From Clostridium_AD sp050717545 (lineage in GTDB: Bacteria; Bacillota; Clostridia; Clostridiales; Clostridiaceae): a stretch of DNA of 64,000 nucleotides. This document shows positions 50,030 through 59,637 of the stretch, one piece after another. The position numbers and the translations under genes are program-made. Position 1 is the stretch's first letter; each line of letters begins with the position of its first letter. The notes beneath the pieces were generated by a model that was not told the DNA's origin, did not search any database, and saw only the letters and a list, made by a program, of their open reading frames with translations. Where the stretch lies: positions 62,001 through 126,000 of the forward strand of contig NZ_JBOITN010000029.1 in the NCBI RefSeq assembly GCF_050717545.1. Direction: 5' to 3'.

Positions 50030-50145
50030 AATTTATTTATATATTTATTAGATAAACAAAGGAATTTACAATATATAGTCGAATTTAATATAAGAGTAAT
50101 AAAAATATTTTACTATTAATAATTATGAACAGAAAGGAATTTTTT

Positions 50146-52170
50146 ATGAATGATAATAAAAATAATAATGAACATATAAAAATAATCGAAATTGATCCGT
50201 ATCTAAAACCATTTGAGAGTGATATTGAGCTGAGGATGGAGAATTATACATCATCTAAAAATAAGATACTTAGCAGTAATCAAAGTTTTAAGTCTTTTGC
50301 AAATGGAGACTTATTTTATGGGTTTCATTTAATTGAGGATGGATGGGTTTATAGAGAATGGGCGCCCAATGCTGATGCTCTTTATTTAATAGGAGATTTT
50401 AATTATTGGAATCCTCACTCCAATCCATTACAAAAAAAAGAAAATGGAAATTGGGAGATTTTTTTAGAAGGTGTGCAAACACTAAAACATATGTCCTGCG
50501 TAAAAGTAAGGGTAGTAGCTAAAGGCGTATCAAGAGATAGAATACCTCTTTATATTAAGAGGACTGTTCAGAATCCTATTACCCATGATTTTGCAGGGCA
50601 AATTTGGCATCCGGATTTTGATTTTAAATGGCAGGATAACAACTTCCGCGCTGATTCATCTAAAACATTGTACATATATGAGGCTCATGTGGGTATGGCA
50701 CAGGAAAAAGAAGGTATTGGTACTTTCAATGAATTTACAGAAAATATGATTCCGAGGATAGCAGATGCAGGGTACAATACAATCCAGCTTATGGCAGTAA
50801 TGCAACATCCTTATTATGCATCTTTTGGGTATCAAGTATCTAATTTTTTTGCTGTATCATCTTGGTTTGGAACTCCAGATGATCTTAAGGCATTAATTAA
50901 TGCTGCCCATATTAGAGGCATAACAGTGTTACTTGATTTAGTTCATTCTCATTCTATTAAGAATATAGCTGAGGGAATAAATGAATTTGATGGGACTGAT
51001 TATCAATTTTTCAATGCAGGAATTAAAGGGAGTCACCCAGATTGGGATACAAAGCTTTTTAATTATTCAAAACCTGAGGTTCTTCATTTTCTTTTGTCGA
51101 ACATTAAGTTTTGGCTAGAGGAATATCATTTTGATGGATACAGGTTTGATGGTGTGTCATCAATGCTGTATCATCATCATGGAATGGGGGTAGCATTTAC
51201 AAGTTATAGCAAATACTTTAGCATGGATACGAATATAGAGGCAATTACTTACCTTCAATTTGCTAATGATCTAATAAGGGAAGTTAACCCTGGTGCAATA
51301 ACAATAGCCGAGGATATGAGTGGAATGCCTGGAATGTGTTTGCCAGTAAGTTATGGTGGTATTGGTTTTGATTATCGATTATCTATGGGAGTACCAGATC
51401 TTTGGGTGAAGATTTTAAAAGAGCTACCAGATGAAAGGTGGAGCATGCGTCAGATCTGGCATGAACTAACAAGTAGGAGGCCAGAGGAAAAAAACATTGG
51501 GTACTGTGAATCTCACGATCAGGCACTTGTAGGGGATAAAACTTTAATGCTACAACTAGGTGGAAAAGAAACATATTATCATATGCTTAAAAGTGATGAT
51601 AATTTTATAATAAATAGAGCGATGCAACTTCATAAACTTATTAAATTCGTTACCATAACTTTGGGTGGTGAGGGTTATTTAAACTTCATGGGGAACGAAT
51701 TTGGTCACCCAGACTGGATTGATTTCCCTAGAGAGGGCAACAATTGGAGTTATAAGTATGCAAAAAGGCAATGGAGCCTCGCAGAAAATAAAGACCTTAA
51801 GTATGAATATTTATCTAATTTTGATAGAGAAATGTTGGTTTTATTAAAAAATCATAATGTTTTAATGTCATATGACTTGCAAAGCCTTTGGACTGATGAG
51901 GAGCAACAGTTACTTGCTTTTAGAAAAGGTGGGTTGGTATTTTTGTTTAATTTTAATCCATCTGTATCTTTTTCAAAATATGAACTTCCAACTAATGAAA
52001 TAGGTAAATATAAAGTTGTGTTTAATAGCGATGAAGATATGTTTGGTGGTCAGAGTAGAATCTCACAAGAATATATTTATAATGCTGAAGAATTAACGCA
52101 TAAGGTAGACAAAGTTGGAGTGGTAATAAACACGCCAAGTAGAACCGTTCTAGTACTAAAAAAGATATAA
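50146..52170 (+). CDS. 1,4-alpha-glucan branching enzyme, resembling the eukaryotic-type GH13_8 family
   Basis: 674 residues from ATG 50146, chosen because AAAGGAATTTTTT precedes it and an ATG at 50125 has none. An N-terminal CBM48 (YREWAPNADALYLIGDFNYW) is followed by the GH13 barrel and a C-terminal beta domain. The catalytic residues are Asp335 (YRFDGVSSM), Glu389 (IAEDMSG) and Asp458 (ESHDQALVGD). Sequences such as SMLYHHHGMG, NFMGNEFGHPDWIDFPREGNNWSY and AKRQW are those of human- and yeast-type branching enzymes rather than bacterial GlgB of GH13_9. It forms alpha-1,6 branches in glycogen. No other glg genes are nearby. Confidence 0.9.
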   Translation: MNDNKNNNEHIKIIEIDPYLKPFESDIELRMENYTSSKNKILSSNQSFKSFANGDLFYGFHLIEDGWVYREWAPNADALYLIGDFNYWNPHSNPLQKKENGNWEIFLEGVQTLKHMSCVKVRVVAKGVSRDRIPLYIKRTVQNPITHDFAGQIWHPDFDFKWQDNNFRADSSKTLYIYEAHVGMAQEKEGIGTFNEFTENMIPRIADAGYNTIQLMAVMQHPYYASFGYQVSNFFAVSSWFGTPDDLKALINAAHIRGITVLLDLVHSHSIKNIAEGINEFDGTDYQFFNAGIKGSHPDWDTKLFNYSKPEVLHFLLSNIKFWLEEYHFDGYRFDGVSSMLYHHHGMGVAFTSYSKYFSMDTNIEAITYLQFANDLIREVNPGAITIAEDMSGMPGMCLPVSYGGIGFDYRLSMGVPDLWVKILKELPDERWSMRQIWHELTSRRPEEKNIGYCESHDQALVGDKTLMLQLGGKETYYHMLKSDDNFIINRAMQLHKLIKFVTITLGGEGYLNFMGNEFGHPDWIDFPREGNNWSYKYAKRQWSLAENKDLKYEYLSNFDREMLVLLKNHNVLMSYDLQSLWTDEEQQLLAFRKGGLVFLFNFNPSVSFSKYELPTNEIGKYKVVFNSDEDMFGGQSRISQEYIYNAEELTHKVDKVGVVINTPSRTVLVLKKI

Positions 52171-52212
52171 TAATGAAAGTTAACTTAATTTAAAATAAAG
52201 TAACTAAAAAGG

Positions 52213-52264
52213 GGAAGGTCCATAAGATATTACGCAAAGTGCGAAAATATTTTATGGACCTTCC
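52213..52264. terminator. Convergent-gene terminator
   Basis: GGAAGGTCCATAA (52213-52225) pairs perfectly with TTATGGACCTTCC (52252-52264); inner segments ATAT and a GC..GC clamp extend the stem. It lies between the branching enzyme gene and gltD. The U-tract is weak on both sides. Confidence 0.7.
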
Positions 52265-52281
52265 TATATATTATAATTTTA

Positions 52282-53718
52282 TTATCCTCTTAATGAAGTT
52301 TCACCCATTAAGTATTTATCGATATTTTTAGTAACAGATCTACCTTCACATATTGCCCAAACTACTAGAGATTGACCTCTTTTCATATCTCCAGCAGCAA
52401 AAACACCTTTTAATTTAGTCATAGAATTGTCATCTACAATAACATTTCCTCGTTTATCATAGTCTAAACCTAAATCCGAAAGAAGTCCTTCATGTTGTGG
52501 ATGTAAAAATCCCATTGCGAGTATTACTAAATCAACTTTAAGTTCAAATTCTGATCCAGGAATTTCAATCATTTGTTGTCCGCCTTTTCCGTTACTTTTC
52601 CATTCAACTTTAGATCCGTGAAGAGTATTAACACTTCCATTTTCACCAGTTAATTTTCTTGTAGTAACATTCCAATCACGGTTACAACCTTCTTCATGAG
52701 AAGTTGTAGTTTTTAATGTCCTAGGGTAAGAAGGCCATGGCATTGTGTCATCTCTATCTACGGGAGGTTTCGGCATAATTTCGTATTGATAAACGCTTTT
52801 AGCTCCTTGCCTTATAGCTGTTCCAATACAATCAGAACCCGTATCACCGCCACCAAGTACTAAAACCACTTTGTCTTTAGCATTTATTTCTTCTACTTCT
52901 ATTTCTTTACCTGAAACTCGTCTGTTTTGTTGTTTTAGGTAATCCATAGCAAAATGTACACCCTTAAGTTCACGTCCTTCAACTTTTAAATCTCTAGGAA
53001 TAGTACTTCCACCAGTTAAAGCCACTGCATCAAAATCAGATAAAAGACGCTGCGAGCTATAATTAACTCCTACATTTACATTAGTCTCAAACTTAACGCC
53101 TTCGCTAGCCATAAAGTTTACTCTTCGCTCAACTATACTTTTGTCCAATTTAAAATCGGGTATTCCGTATCTTAAAAGTCCACCTATCTCATCGTCACGC
53201 TCGAATACAGTTACACCATGGCCTACAGAATTAAGTTCAGCAGCTACCGCAAGACCCGCTGGACCAGATCCTACTACAGCAACCTTTTTACTGGTCCTGA
53301 CTCTAGGCTCTTGTGGTTTTGTCCAACCTTCTTTAAATGCTTTTTCGATAATATTTAGTTCTATTTCTTTTATTGCAACTGGATCTCTATTAACACCTAA
53401 TGTACATGAGCCTTCACAAGGTGCGGGGCATATTCTGCCAGTAAACTCTGGAAAGTTATTTGTAAGAGTTAACCTGTTATATGCTTTTTCCCATTTTTCT
53501 TTGTAGACCATGTCATTCCAATCTGGAATTAGGTTTCCCAGAGGACAACCCCAGTTGCAGAAAGGAACTCCACATTCCATGCATCTTGCGCCCTGCTGAC
53601 GTAGTTTTTCTACAGGGAACTGTACAAATAATTCTTTAGAGTCTTTGATTCTATCCTTTACAAGGCGCTTTTTTGCAGTTTCTCTTTTAAATTCTCTGAA
53701 ACCATCCAATTTTCTCAA
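52282..53718 (-). CDS. gltD: Glutamate synthase small subunit
   Basis: 478 residues if translation begins at TTG 53718, placed 6 nt after GGAGGTG; an ATG at 53733 is possible but overlaps that ribosome site. It feeds electrons from NAD(P)H to GltB. Order: N-terminal 4Fe-4S Cys motif CMECGVPFCNWGCPLGNLIP and CPAPCEGSC, FAD fold VAVVGSGPAGLAVAAEL, NAD(P)H fold VLVLGGGDTGSDCIGTA and the C-terminal GVFAAGDMKRGQSLVVWAI. Follows gltB after about 20 bp; same operon. Confidence 0.93.
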   Translation of the reverse strand: MRKLDGFREFKRETAKKRLVKDRIKDSKELFVQFPVEKLRQQGARCMECGVPFCNWGCPLGNLIPDWNDMVYKEKWEKAYNRLTLTNNFPEFTGRICPAPCEGSCTLGVNRDPVAIKEIELNIIEKAFKEGWTKPQEPRVRTSKKVAVVGSGPAGLAVAAELNSVGHGVTVFERDDEIGGLLRYGIPDFKLDKSIVERRVNFMASEGVKFETNVNVGVNYSSQRLLSDFDAVALTGGSTIPRDLKVEGRELKGVHFAMDYLKQQNRRVSGKEIEVEEINAKDKVVLVLGGGDTGSDCIGTAIRQGAKSVYQYEIMPKPPVDRDDTMPWPSYPRTLKTTTSHEEGCNRDWNVTTRKLTGENGSVNTLHGSKVEWKSNGKGGQQMIEIPGSEFELKVDLVILAMGFLHPQHEGLLSDLGLDYDKRGNVIVDDNSMTKLKGVFAAGDMKRGQSLVVWAICEGRSVTKNIDKYLMGETSLRG

Positions 53719-53740
53719 ATTTAACACCTCCATATCTATT

Positions 53741-56700
53741 CTATTTACCTTCTAATATCGCTTTGTATGCGGTTGGTATTACTTTTCTGAATTTTAATTT
53801 ATATTCATCCCAATTATCGAGTATTTTTGCAGCTTTATGGCTGTTAGTTGCCTCAAAATGTTGTTTTATTATTGAGTAAAGCTCTGATGAATCACGTTCT
53901 GAGGATACTTTTTCTACTTCAATCATTTCCATATTGCATCTTGATTTTAACATTCCATCTTCATCGATAACATATGCTATACCACCACTCATGCCGGCTG
54001 CAAAGTTTCTACCAATTCTTCCGATAATAACTACAATTCCACCTGTCATATACTCACAACCGTGGTCTCCGACTCCTTCAACTACAGCCTGAGCTCCTGA
54101 ATTTCTTACTGCAAAACGTTCACCTACTAGTCCATTTATGAATAACTTACCAGAAGTTGCTCCATAAAGAATTGTATTACCTGCGATGAAGTTTTCATCT
54201 TGTTTAAAGGTGCAACTTTCTGGTGTCTTTACAATTATTTTAGCACCTGACAAGCCTTTACCAACATAGTCATTTGCATCTCCAACTAATTTTAATGTTA
54301 ATCCATTAGCTCCAAATGCTCCAAAACTTTGACCGGCTGCTCCAACAAAATTAATGGTTATTGTATCATCTGGAAGTCCAGTAGCACCATATTTCATAGC
54401 AATTCTTCCGCTCAGCATTGCACCAACAGAACGATTAACGTTCTCAATTTCTAAATTAGAAGTGCTTTTTTTACCTTCTTCTAGTGAAGTTTTTGCCATT
54501 TCAATTAGTTTAAAATCTAATGAAGTATCTAAACCATGATCCTGAGCAATTACGCAATAACGCTTAATTCTTTTAGGCATATCAGGTTTATAAAGAATAT
54601 TAGATAAATCTAAATCTTTTGCTTTCCAATGCGCAATAGCTTTTTTCTGACTGATTTTATCTACTCTTCCCACCATTTCATTTATAGTTGTAAAACCAAG
54701 TTTAGCCATATGTTCTCTTATTTCCATTGCAATAAATGTAAAGAAATTCACAACATATTCAGGTTTTCCTTTGAAATTCTTACGAAGTTCTGGGTCTTGA
54801 GTTGCGATTCCCATATCACAAGTATTTAAGTGACAATTTCTTAGCATAGTGCAACCAAGTACTACAAGAGCTGTAGTTGCAAAACCAAATTCTTCTGCAC
54901 CAAGAAGTGCTGCTATAACAACATCTCGACCTGTTTTGAGCTGACCATCAGTTTGAACTGTTACTCTGCTTCTTAAATTATTCAAAAGCAATACCTGCTG
55001 AGTTTCAGCAAGACCAAGTTCCCAAGGTAATCCTGCATGCTTTATTGAAGAAAGAGGAGAAGCACCAGTTCCGCCATCATGACCACTTATTACTATAGCA
55101 TCAGAATGTGCTTTAACAACACCGGCGGCTATTGTTCCAACACCTAATTCTGAAACTAATTTTGTACTTATTCGCGCTCTAGGATTTACACTCTTTAAAT
55201 CGTGAATAAGTTGAGCTAAATCTTCAATAGAATATATATCGTGATGTGGTGGTGGTGATATTAAATCAATACCAGGGGTTGAATGTCTTAGCCTTGCAAT
55301 AGTTTCATTAACTTTTTTGCCTGGAAGTTGTCCGCCTTCTCCAGGTTTTGCTCCTTGTGCTATTTTTATTTGTAATTCATCCGCATTTACAAGATATTCA
55401 GTAGTAACTCCGAATCTACCGGAAGCTATTTGTTTAATTGCACTTCTTCTTAAATCACCATTTTCATCAACCTTAAATCTATCGGCGTCTTCTCCACCTT
55501 CACCAGTGTTGCTTTTCCCACCAAGTCTATTCATTGCTATAGCCATAGTTTCGTGAGCTTCCTTACTAATAGAACCATAGGACATAGCGCCAGAGCAGAA
55601 TCTTTTTACAATTTCGCTAATTGGTTCAACTTTTTCTATTGGAATTTCATTTCCATAATTAAGTTCAAACAATCCTCTAATTGTACATAAGTGTTTATCT
55701 TGATCATTTATAATTTTTGAATATTCTTTATATAACTTATAATCATTTGTCCTTGCAGCAACTTGAAGTTTAAAAATTGTATCTGGGTTAAATAAATGGT
55801 ATTCACCATCTTTTCTCCAAGAATACTTACCACCAACTTCAAGCTCAGATATTGGTTTTCTTAACTTGTTAAAAGCATTTTTATGTCTAATTAATACTTC
55901 TTTTGCAAGTGCATCTAAACCTATTCCACCAATTCTTGAAGGAGTACCACCAAAATGTTTTTTTAGTAGATCGGAACTTAGTCCAACTGCATCAAAAATT
56001 TGTGCTCCATGATAACTTTGTATAGTTGAAATTCCCATTTTAGATAATATTTTAAGGAGTCCTTGGGATATTGCGTGTATATAGTTTTCATGAGCTTTTT
56101 CTACAGAAATATTTGCTATATCACCCTCGTTAATAATATTATCAATGGATTTTAAAGCAAGATAGGGATTAACCCCTGTTGCGCCATAACCAATTAATAA
56201 GGCGAAATGCATGGTTTCTCTTGCTTCTCCGGTTTCTACTATAATAGAAACGGAAGTTCTTGTCTTCTCCCTAGTTAAATGTTGTTGAACAGCAGATAAC
56301 GCAAGTAAACTTGGGATTGCAGCATCATAAGAATCTACAGACTTATCACTAAGAACAATGATATTGTAACCTTCTTTAATTCTTGCAGATGCACGAGCAC
56401 ATAACTTATCGATAGCATCTTTAAAACCTTCAATTCCAGTATCTGCTTTAAATGTTATAGGGATTGTAGTAGTTTTAAAGGCATTATCTTTTAAACTTTT
56501 AATCTTAGCTAGTTCTAAATTAGTAAGTATGGGCCTATTTATTTCTATAAATGGATTATCATTAAGATCTTGGTTTAAAACATTATTTTGAGAGCCTAGA
56601 TAGTTCATTAAGGACATTACCATTTTTTCTCTAATTGAATCTATTGGGGGATTAGTAACCTGTGCAAAAAGTTGCTTAAAGTAAGCAAATAAAAGCTGAG

Positions 56701-58261
56701 GCTCATTTGATAATACAGCCAGTGGAGTATCATTTCCCATAGAACCAATTGGTTCTTTCCCATCTTTTGCCATAGGAGCTAAAATGATTTTTAAATCTTC
56801 TAGTGTATACCCAAAGGCTTGTTGTCTTTCTTTTAGAATATATTTATCTATTTTAATCTCGTCAATTACTGCATCAAAATCATCTAGGTAAAGTTTATTT
56901 TTTAAAATCATTTCACCATAAGGCTTATCTGTACAGATTTTCTTTTTAACCTCTTCGTCTGTAATTATTCTTCCCTCATTTGTATCAATTAAAAACATTT
57001 TTCCTGGTTGAAGTTTCCCCTTTTTTTCGATATTTTCTGGCTTAAATTGTAGTACACCCGCTTCAGACGCAAGGACAACAAATCCGTCCTTTGTTATTAC
57101 ATATCTTGCAGGCCTTAGTCCATTTCTATCCAGGGTTGCACCTATTCTAATACCATCAGTAAATGCTACAACAGCAGGTCCATCCCAAGGTTCGATTAAT
57201 GATCCATGGTACTCATAAAAAGCTTTTTTATAATCTTCCATATAATTGTTTGACGTCCAAACTTCAGGAATTAACATCATCATGCTATGAGGAAGAGACC
57301 TTCCATCCATTTTTAAAAGTTCTAATATGTTGTCAAGCGATGCTGAGTCACTACCATTAGGGCTAATTATAGGAAATAATTTTTTTAGATTTTTTCCATA
57401 TACTTTAGACTTTAGAACTCCTTCGCGAGCATTCATCCAGTTCCTATTTCCGCGGATTGTATTTATTTCACCGTTGTGAGCCAAATATCTAAAGGGTTGT
57501 GCTAAATCCCAAGTTGGAAATGTATTTGTACTATATCTTTGATGAACAAGGCAAAGAGCACTCTTAAAATTAATATCTTGTAAATCAACATAAAAGCCTT
57601 TTATCTGCTCTGCAAGTAAAAGTCCTTTGTAAACAATTGTTCTGCTAGAAAGACTGCAGATGTAGAAGTATTCTGTGTTTCTATCAACCAGCTTTACTAC
57701 TTCTATTTCTGCTCTTTTCCTTATAACATAAAGTCTTCTTTCAAAATCTTCTTGAAGTTCGTCTTCAGTAAGATCAACATCTTTAAAAGTTGAACCTATA
57801 AACAGTTGTCTTATAATTGGTTCTGTTCCTTTTGCTGTATCACCAATATTTCTATTATCAGTTGGAACGGATCTCCAGCCTAATATTTTCTGACCTTCTT
57901 CTTCAGCAATTCTTTCGATTATGCCTTCACATTGAAACCTTAATGCTGGTTCTTTTGGAAGGAAAATCATTCCAACTGCATATTTTCCCGTCATTGGAAG
58001 TTCTAGACCTAAATTATCGCAACTAATCCTAAAAAATTCATCAGGAATTTGTACCAGAATACCGGCACCGTCTCCAGTTTTAGGATCTGCTCCAACTGCA
58101 CCTCTATGGGTTAAGTTCACGAGAACCTTTAATCCTTTTTTTATAATGCTGTTGGTTTTTTCACCTCTTATATTCGCTATAAAGCCAACACCACAATTAT
58201 CTTTTTCAAAGGCAGGATCGTACAATCCTTGCTTTTCAGGATAACCAATGCTATTATTCAC
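53741..58261 (-). CDS. gltB: Glutamate synthase large subunit
   Basis: 1506 residues, start GTG behind AAAGGGGGTAATATT. It makes two glutamates from glutamine and 2-oxoglutarate. The class II amidotransferase domain begins at Cys23 (DNCGVGF), after a propeptide that is normally removed. Then come the central domain, the FMN/synthase domain (GEGGEDADRFK, GQLPGKKVNE, HHDIYSIEDLAQLI, GHDGGTGASPLSSIKHAG), the 3Fe-4S cysteines 1137, 1143 and 1148 in CTMLRNCHLNTC, and the GXGXG repeat domain with GATSGKLFINGLVGERFAVR. All key residues are present. Upstream of gltD in the same operon. No gltC-type regulator adjacent. Confidence 0.96.
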   Translation of the reverse strand: MNNSIGYPEKQGLYDPAFEKDNCGVGFIANIRGEKTNSIIKKGLKVLVNLTHRGAVGADPKTGDGAGILVQIPDEFFRISCDNLGLELPMTGKYAVGMIFLPKEPALRFQCEGIIERIAEEEGQKILGWRSVPTDNRNIGDTAKGTEPIIRQLFIGSTFKDVDLTEDELQEDFERRLYVIRKRAEIEVVKLVDRNTEYFYICSLSSRTIVYKGLLLAEQIKGFYVDLQDINFKSALCLVHQRYSTNTFPTWDLAQPFRYLAHNGEINTIRGNRNWMNAREGVLKSKVYGKNLKKLFPIISPNGSDSASLDNILELLKMDGRSLPHSMMMLIPEVWTSNNYMEDYKKAFYEYHGSLIEPWDGPAVVAFTDGIRIGATLDRNGLRPARYVITKDGFVVLASEAGVLQFKPENIEKKGKLQPGKMFLIDTNEGRIITDEEVKKKICTDKPYGEMILKNKLYLDDFDAVIDEIKIDKYILKERQQAFGYTLEDLKIILAPMAKDGKEPIGSMGNDTPLAVLSNEPQLLFAYFKQLFAQVTNPPIDSIREKMVMSLMNYLGSQNNVLNQDLNDNPFIEINRPILTNLELAKIKSLKDNAFKTTTIPITFKADTGIEGFKDAIDKLCARASARIKEGYNIIVLSDKSVDSYDAAIPSLLALSAVQQHLTREKTRTSVSIIVETGEARETMHFALLIGYGATGVNPYLALKSIDNIINEGDIANISVEKAHENYIHAISQGLLKILSKMGISTIQSYHGAQIFDAVGLSSDLLKKHFGGTPSRIGGIGLDALAKEVLIRHKNAFNKLRKPISELEVGGKYSWRKDGEYHLFNPDTIFKLQVAARTNDYKLYKEYSKIINDQDKHLCTIRGLFELNYGNEIPIEKVEPISEIVKRFCSGAMSYGSISKEAHETMAIAMNRLGGKSNTGEGGEDADRFKVDENGDLRRSAIKQIASGRFGVTTEYLVNADELQIKIAQGAKPGEGGQLPGKKVNETIARLRHSTPGIDLISPPPHHDIYSIEDLAQLIHDLKSVNPRARISTKLVSELGVGTIAAGVVKAHSDAIVISGHDGGTGASPLSSIKHAGLPWELGLAETQQVLLLNNLRSRVTVQTDGQLKTGRDVVIAALLGAEEFGFATTALVVLGCTMLRNCHLNTCDMGIATQDPELRKNFKGKPEYVVNFFTFIAMEIREHMAKLGFTTINEMVGRVDKISQKKAIAHWKAKDLDLSNILYKPDMPKRIKRYCVIAQDHGLDTSLDFKLIEMAKTSLEEGKKSTSNLEIENVNRSVGAMLSGRIAMKYGATGLPDDTITINFVGAAGQSFGAFGANGLTLKLVGDANDYVGKGLSGAKIIVKTPESCTFKQDENFIAGNTILYGATSGKLFINGLVGERFAVRNSGAQAVVEGVGDHGCEYMTGGIVVIIGRIGRNFAAGMSGGIAYVIDEDGMLKSRCNMEMIEVEKVSSERDSSELYSIIKQHFEATNSHKAAKILDNWDEYKLKFRKVIPTAYKAILEGK

Positions 58262-58405
58262 AATATTACCCCCTTTTAATTATATAAATGATTATTTAAA
58301 TTGTACCACGATTTTTGAAATATGCAAGTTTCATTTTCATATAATTCAAATTTACAAATTTACGCAGTATGAATAAAATGTTTTCATACTTTTGAGTAGA
58401 AAAAA

Positions 58406-58433
58406 AGAGACTGAAAATTAATTTCAAGTCTCT
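58406..58433 (-). terminator. Terminator of the SGNH hydrolase gene
   Basis: On the minus strand AGAGACT pairs with AGTCTCT around an AT-rich inner stem (AAATT with AATTT), followed by TTTTTT (complement of 58401-58406). Confidence 0.8.
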
Positions 58434-58505
58434 AATACTTATAAATTGTATTTTAGGCGGCGTATAGGTATTTTAAAGTAAGGACTATACTCGTGATTTA
58501 TTCTT

Positions 58506-59222
58506 TTAATTTTCTAATAAAAAATTAAAATTTTCTTTTATAGAGTTTAATATAACAGATGCTATTAATGATTGGCCTTCTATATTTGGGTGTATCCCAT
58601 CAGTACATAAAAATTTACTGTAATCAGTGTATTTTAAAAACTCTGAACGTACATCTATTAGTGTTGTGCCAGTTTCATTAGCTACCTCGGTAATCATTTT
58701 ACTATATGAATTGTGCCAGGTAAAAAGTCTATCTTTTGAACCTAACCACTGCAAAATATTTTTCTCGTTACTTGGATCTTCCTTTGCTATCCACTTAAAA
58801 TATTTTAAAGGATCAAGAGGAGGTAGAGTCATAAGCACGGGAAGTATGTGATTAGTTTTCAATGTATCTATCATTGTAAGTAGTGTTTCACGAAAAGTAA
58901 GAATATCAGTATTTGGTTTGTATTCCATGTTAGGATTTTTGGCAATATCTCCCCAATTATAATCACAATCATTACCACCAAATTCTACTAAAACCATATC
59001 AGGAGATTTTTTAATTACATCATTGTACATCTTGCGTGCTCCTCTTATAATGGTGCTACCAAATTTACCAGCATTATATACAGGTCCTTTTATTTTATCC
59101 TCAATAATACTTGTAAAGTTTTCTTTTAAAATTGAATACTTAGATCGTTCATCATCATAAATAATACCTCTAGTAATAGAATCGCCATATGCTACTATAG
59201 TGTAATTATCTTTTGTTTCCAT
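58506..59222 (-). CDS. SGNH/GDSL-family hydrolase
   Basis: 238 residues from ATG 59222, as GGAGG ends 6 nt before it; a frame start at 59237 would include that ribosome site. Catalytic blocks: Ser in AYGDSITRG (block I), Gly in NAGKFGSTI, Asn in EFGGNDCDYNW (block III) and Asp-x-x-His in CTDGIHPNIEGQ (block V). Family members are esterases, lipases or carbohydrate deacetylases. No signal peptide, so cytoplasmic. Substrate unknown; single gene with its own terminator. Confidence 0.9.
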   Translation of the reverse strand: METKDNYTIVAYGDSITRGIIYDDERSKYSILKENFTSIIEDKIKGPVYNAGKFGSTIIRGARKMYNDVIKKSPDMVLVEFGGNDCDYNWGDIAKNPNMEYKPNTDILTFRETLLTMIDTLKTNHILPVLMTLPPLDPLKYFKWIAKEDPSNEKNILQWLGSKDRLFTWHNSYSKMITEVANETGTTLIDVRSEFLKYTDYSKFLCTDGIHPNIEGQSLIASVILNSIKENFNFLLEN

Positions 59223-59637
59223 AATATACCTCCACAAATAAAATTATTGGTTAATTAATTTATTGTATATTAATAATATATCATATAAATATAAACATTA
59301 CAATACATAGTTATAAAAACTACGTACTATGCCGATATTTTCTAAGGATTGTATTGTAATTAAATTACAAACAATAAATTAACCTTTTAAATAATGTCTT
59401 CATAAAATATCATTATTATGTATTTATTGTTGATTTATTAGTACGATAAGCAATTATTTTTAAAATAGTTTGATAAACACAGGCATTATAATTAATATAT
59501 AACTTTGATTTAATAATTTTGAGACTTTATGCTTGTATAAGAGTAATATTTATTATAACATTTAAAGTAGGTTAAATTAATATTTCAGCTCCGTAGGAGA
59601 TGATTTAATTATGTATTGTCATAAAAGGGGAGTTACA
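59223..59637. other. Intergenic region between divergent SGNH and ATPase genes
   Basis: About 415 bp of AT-rich sequence serving both divergent genes. The only distinctive element is copy 3 of the recurrent motif at 59577-59608. Promoters are not clear. Confidence 0.6.
59577..59608 (+). repeat. Recurrent leader motif, copy 3
   Basis: TTAATATTTC followed by AGCTCCGTAGGAGATGATTT and AA, 29 bp before the ATG of the ATPase gene. It matches copy 1 over 32 bp with two differences, and shares TTGTCATAAAA-like sequence after the motif with copy 2. Confidence 0.6.

Noticed and set aside
53141..53506. 121-codon plus-strand open frame inside gltD
   Set aside because: Opposite the conserved nucleotide-binding and Fe-S regions of gltD; not a separate gene.
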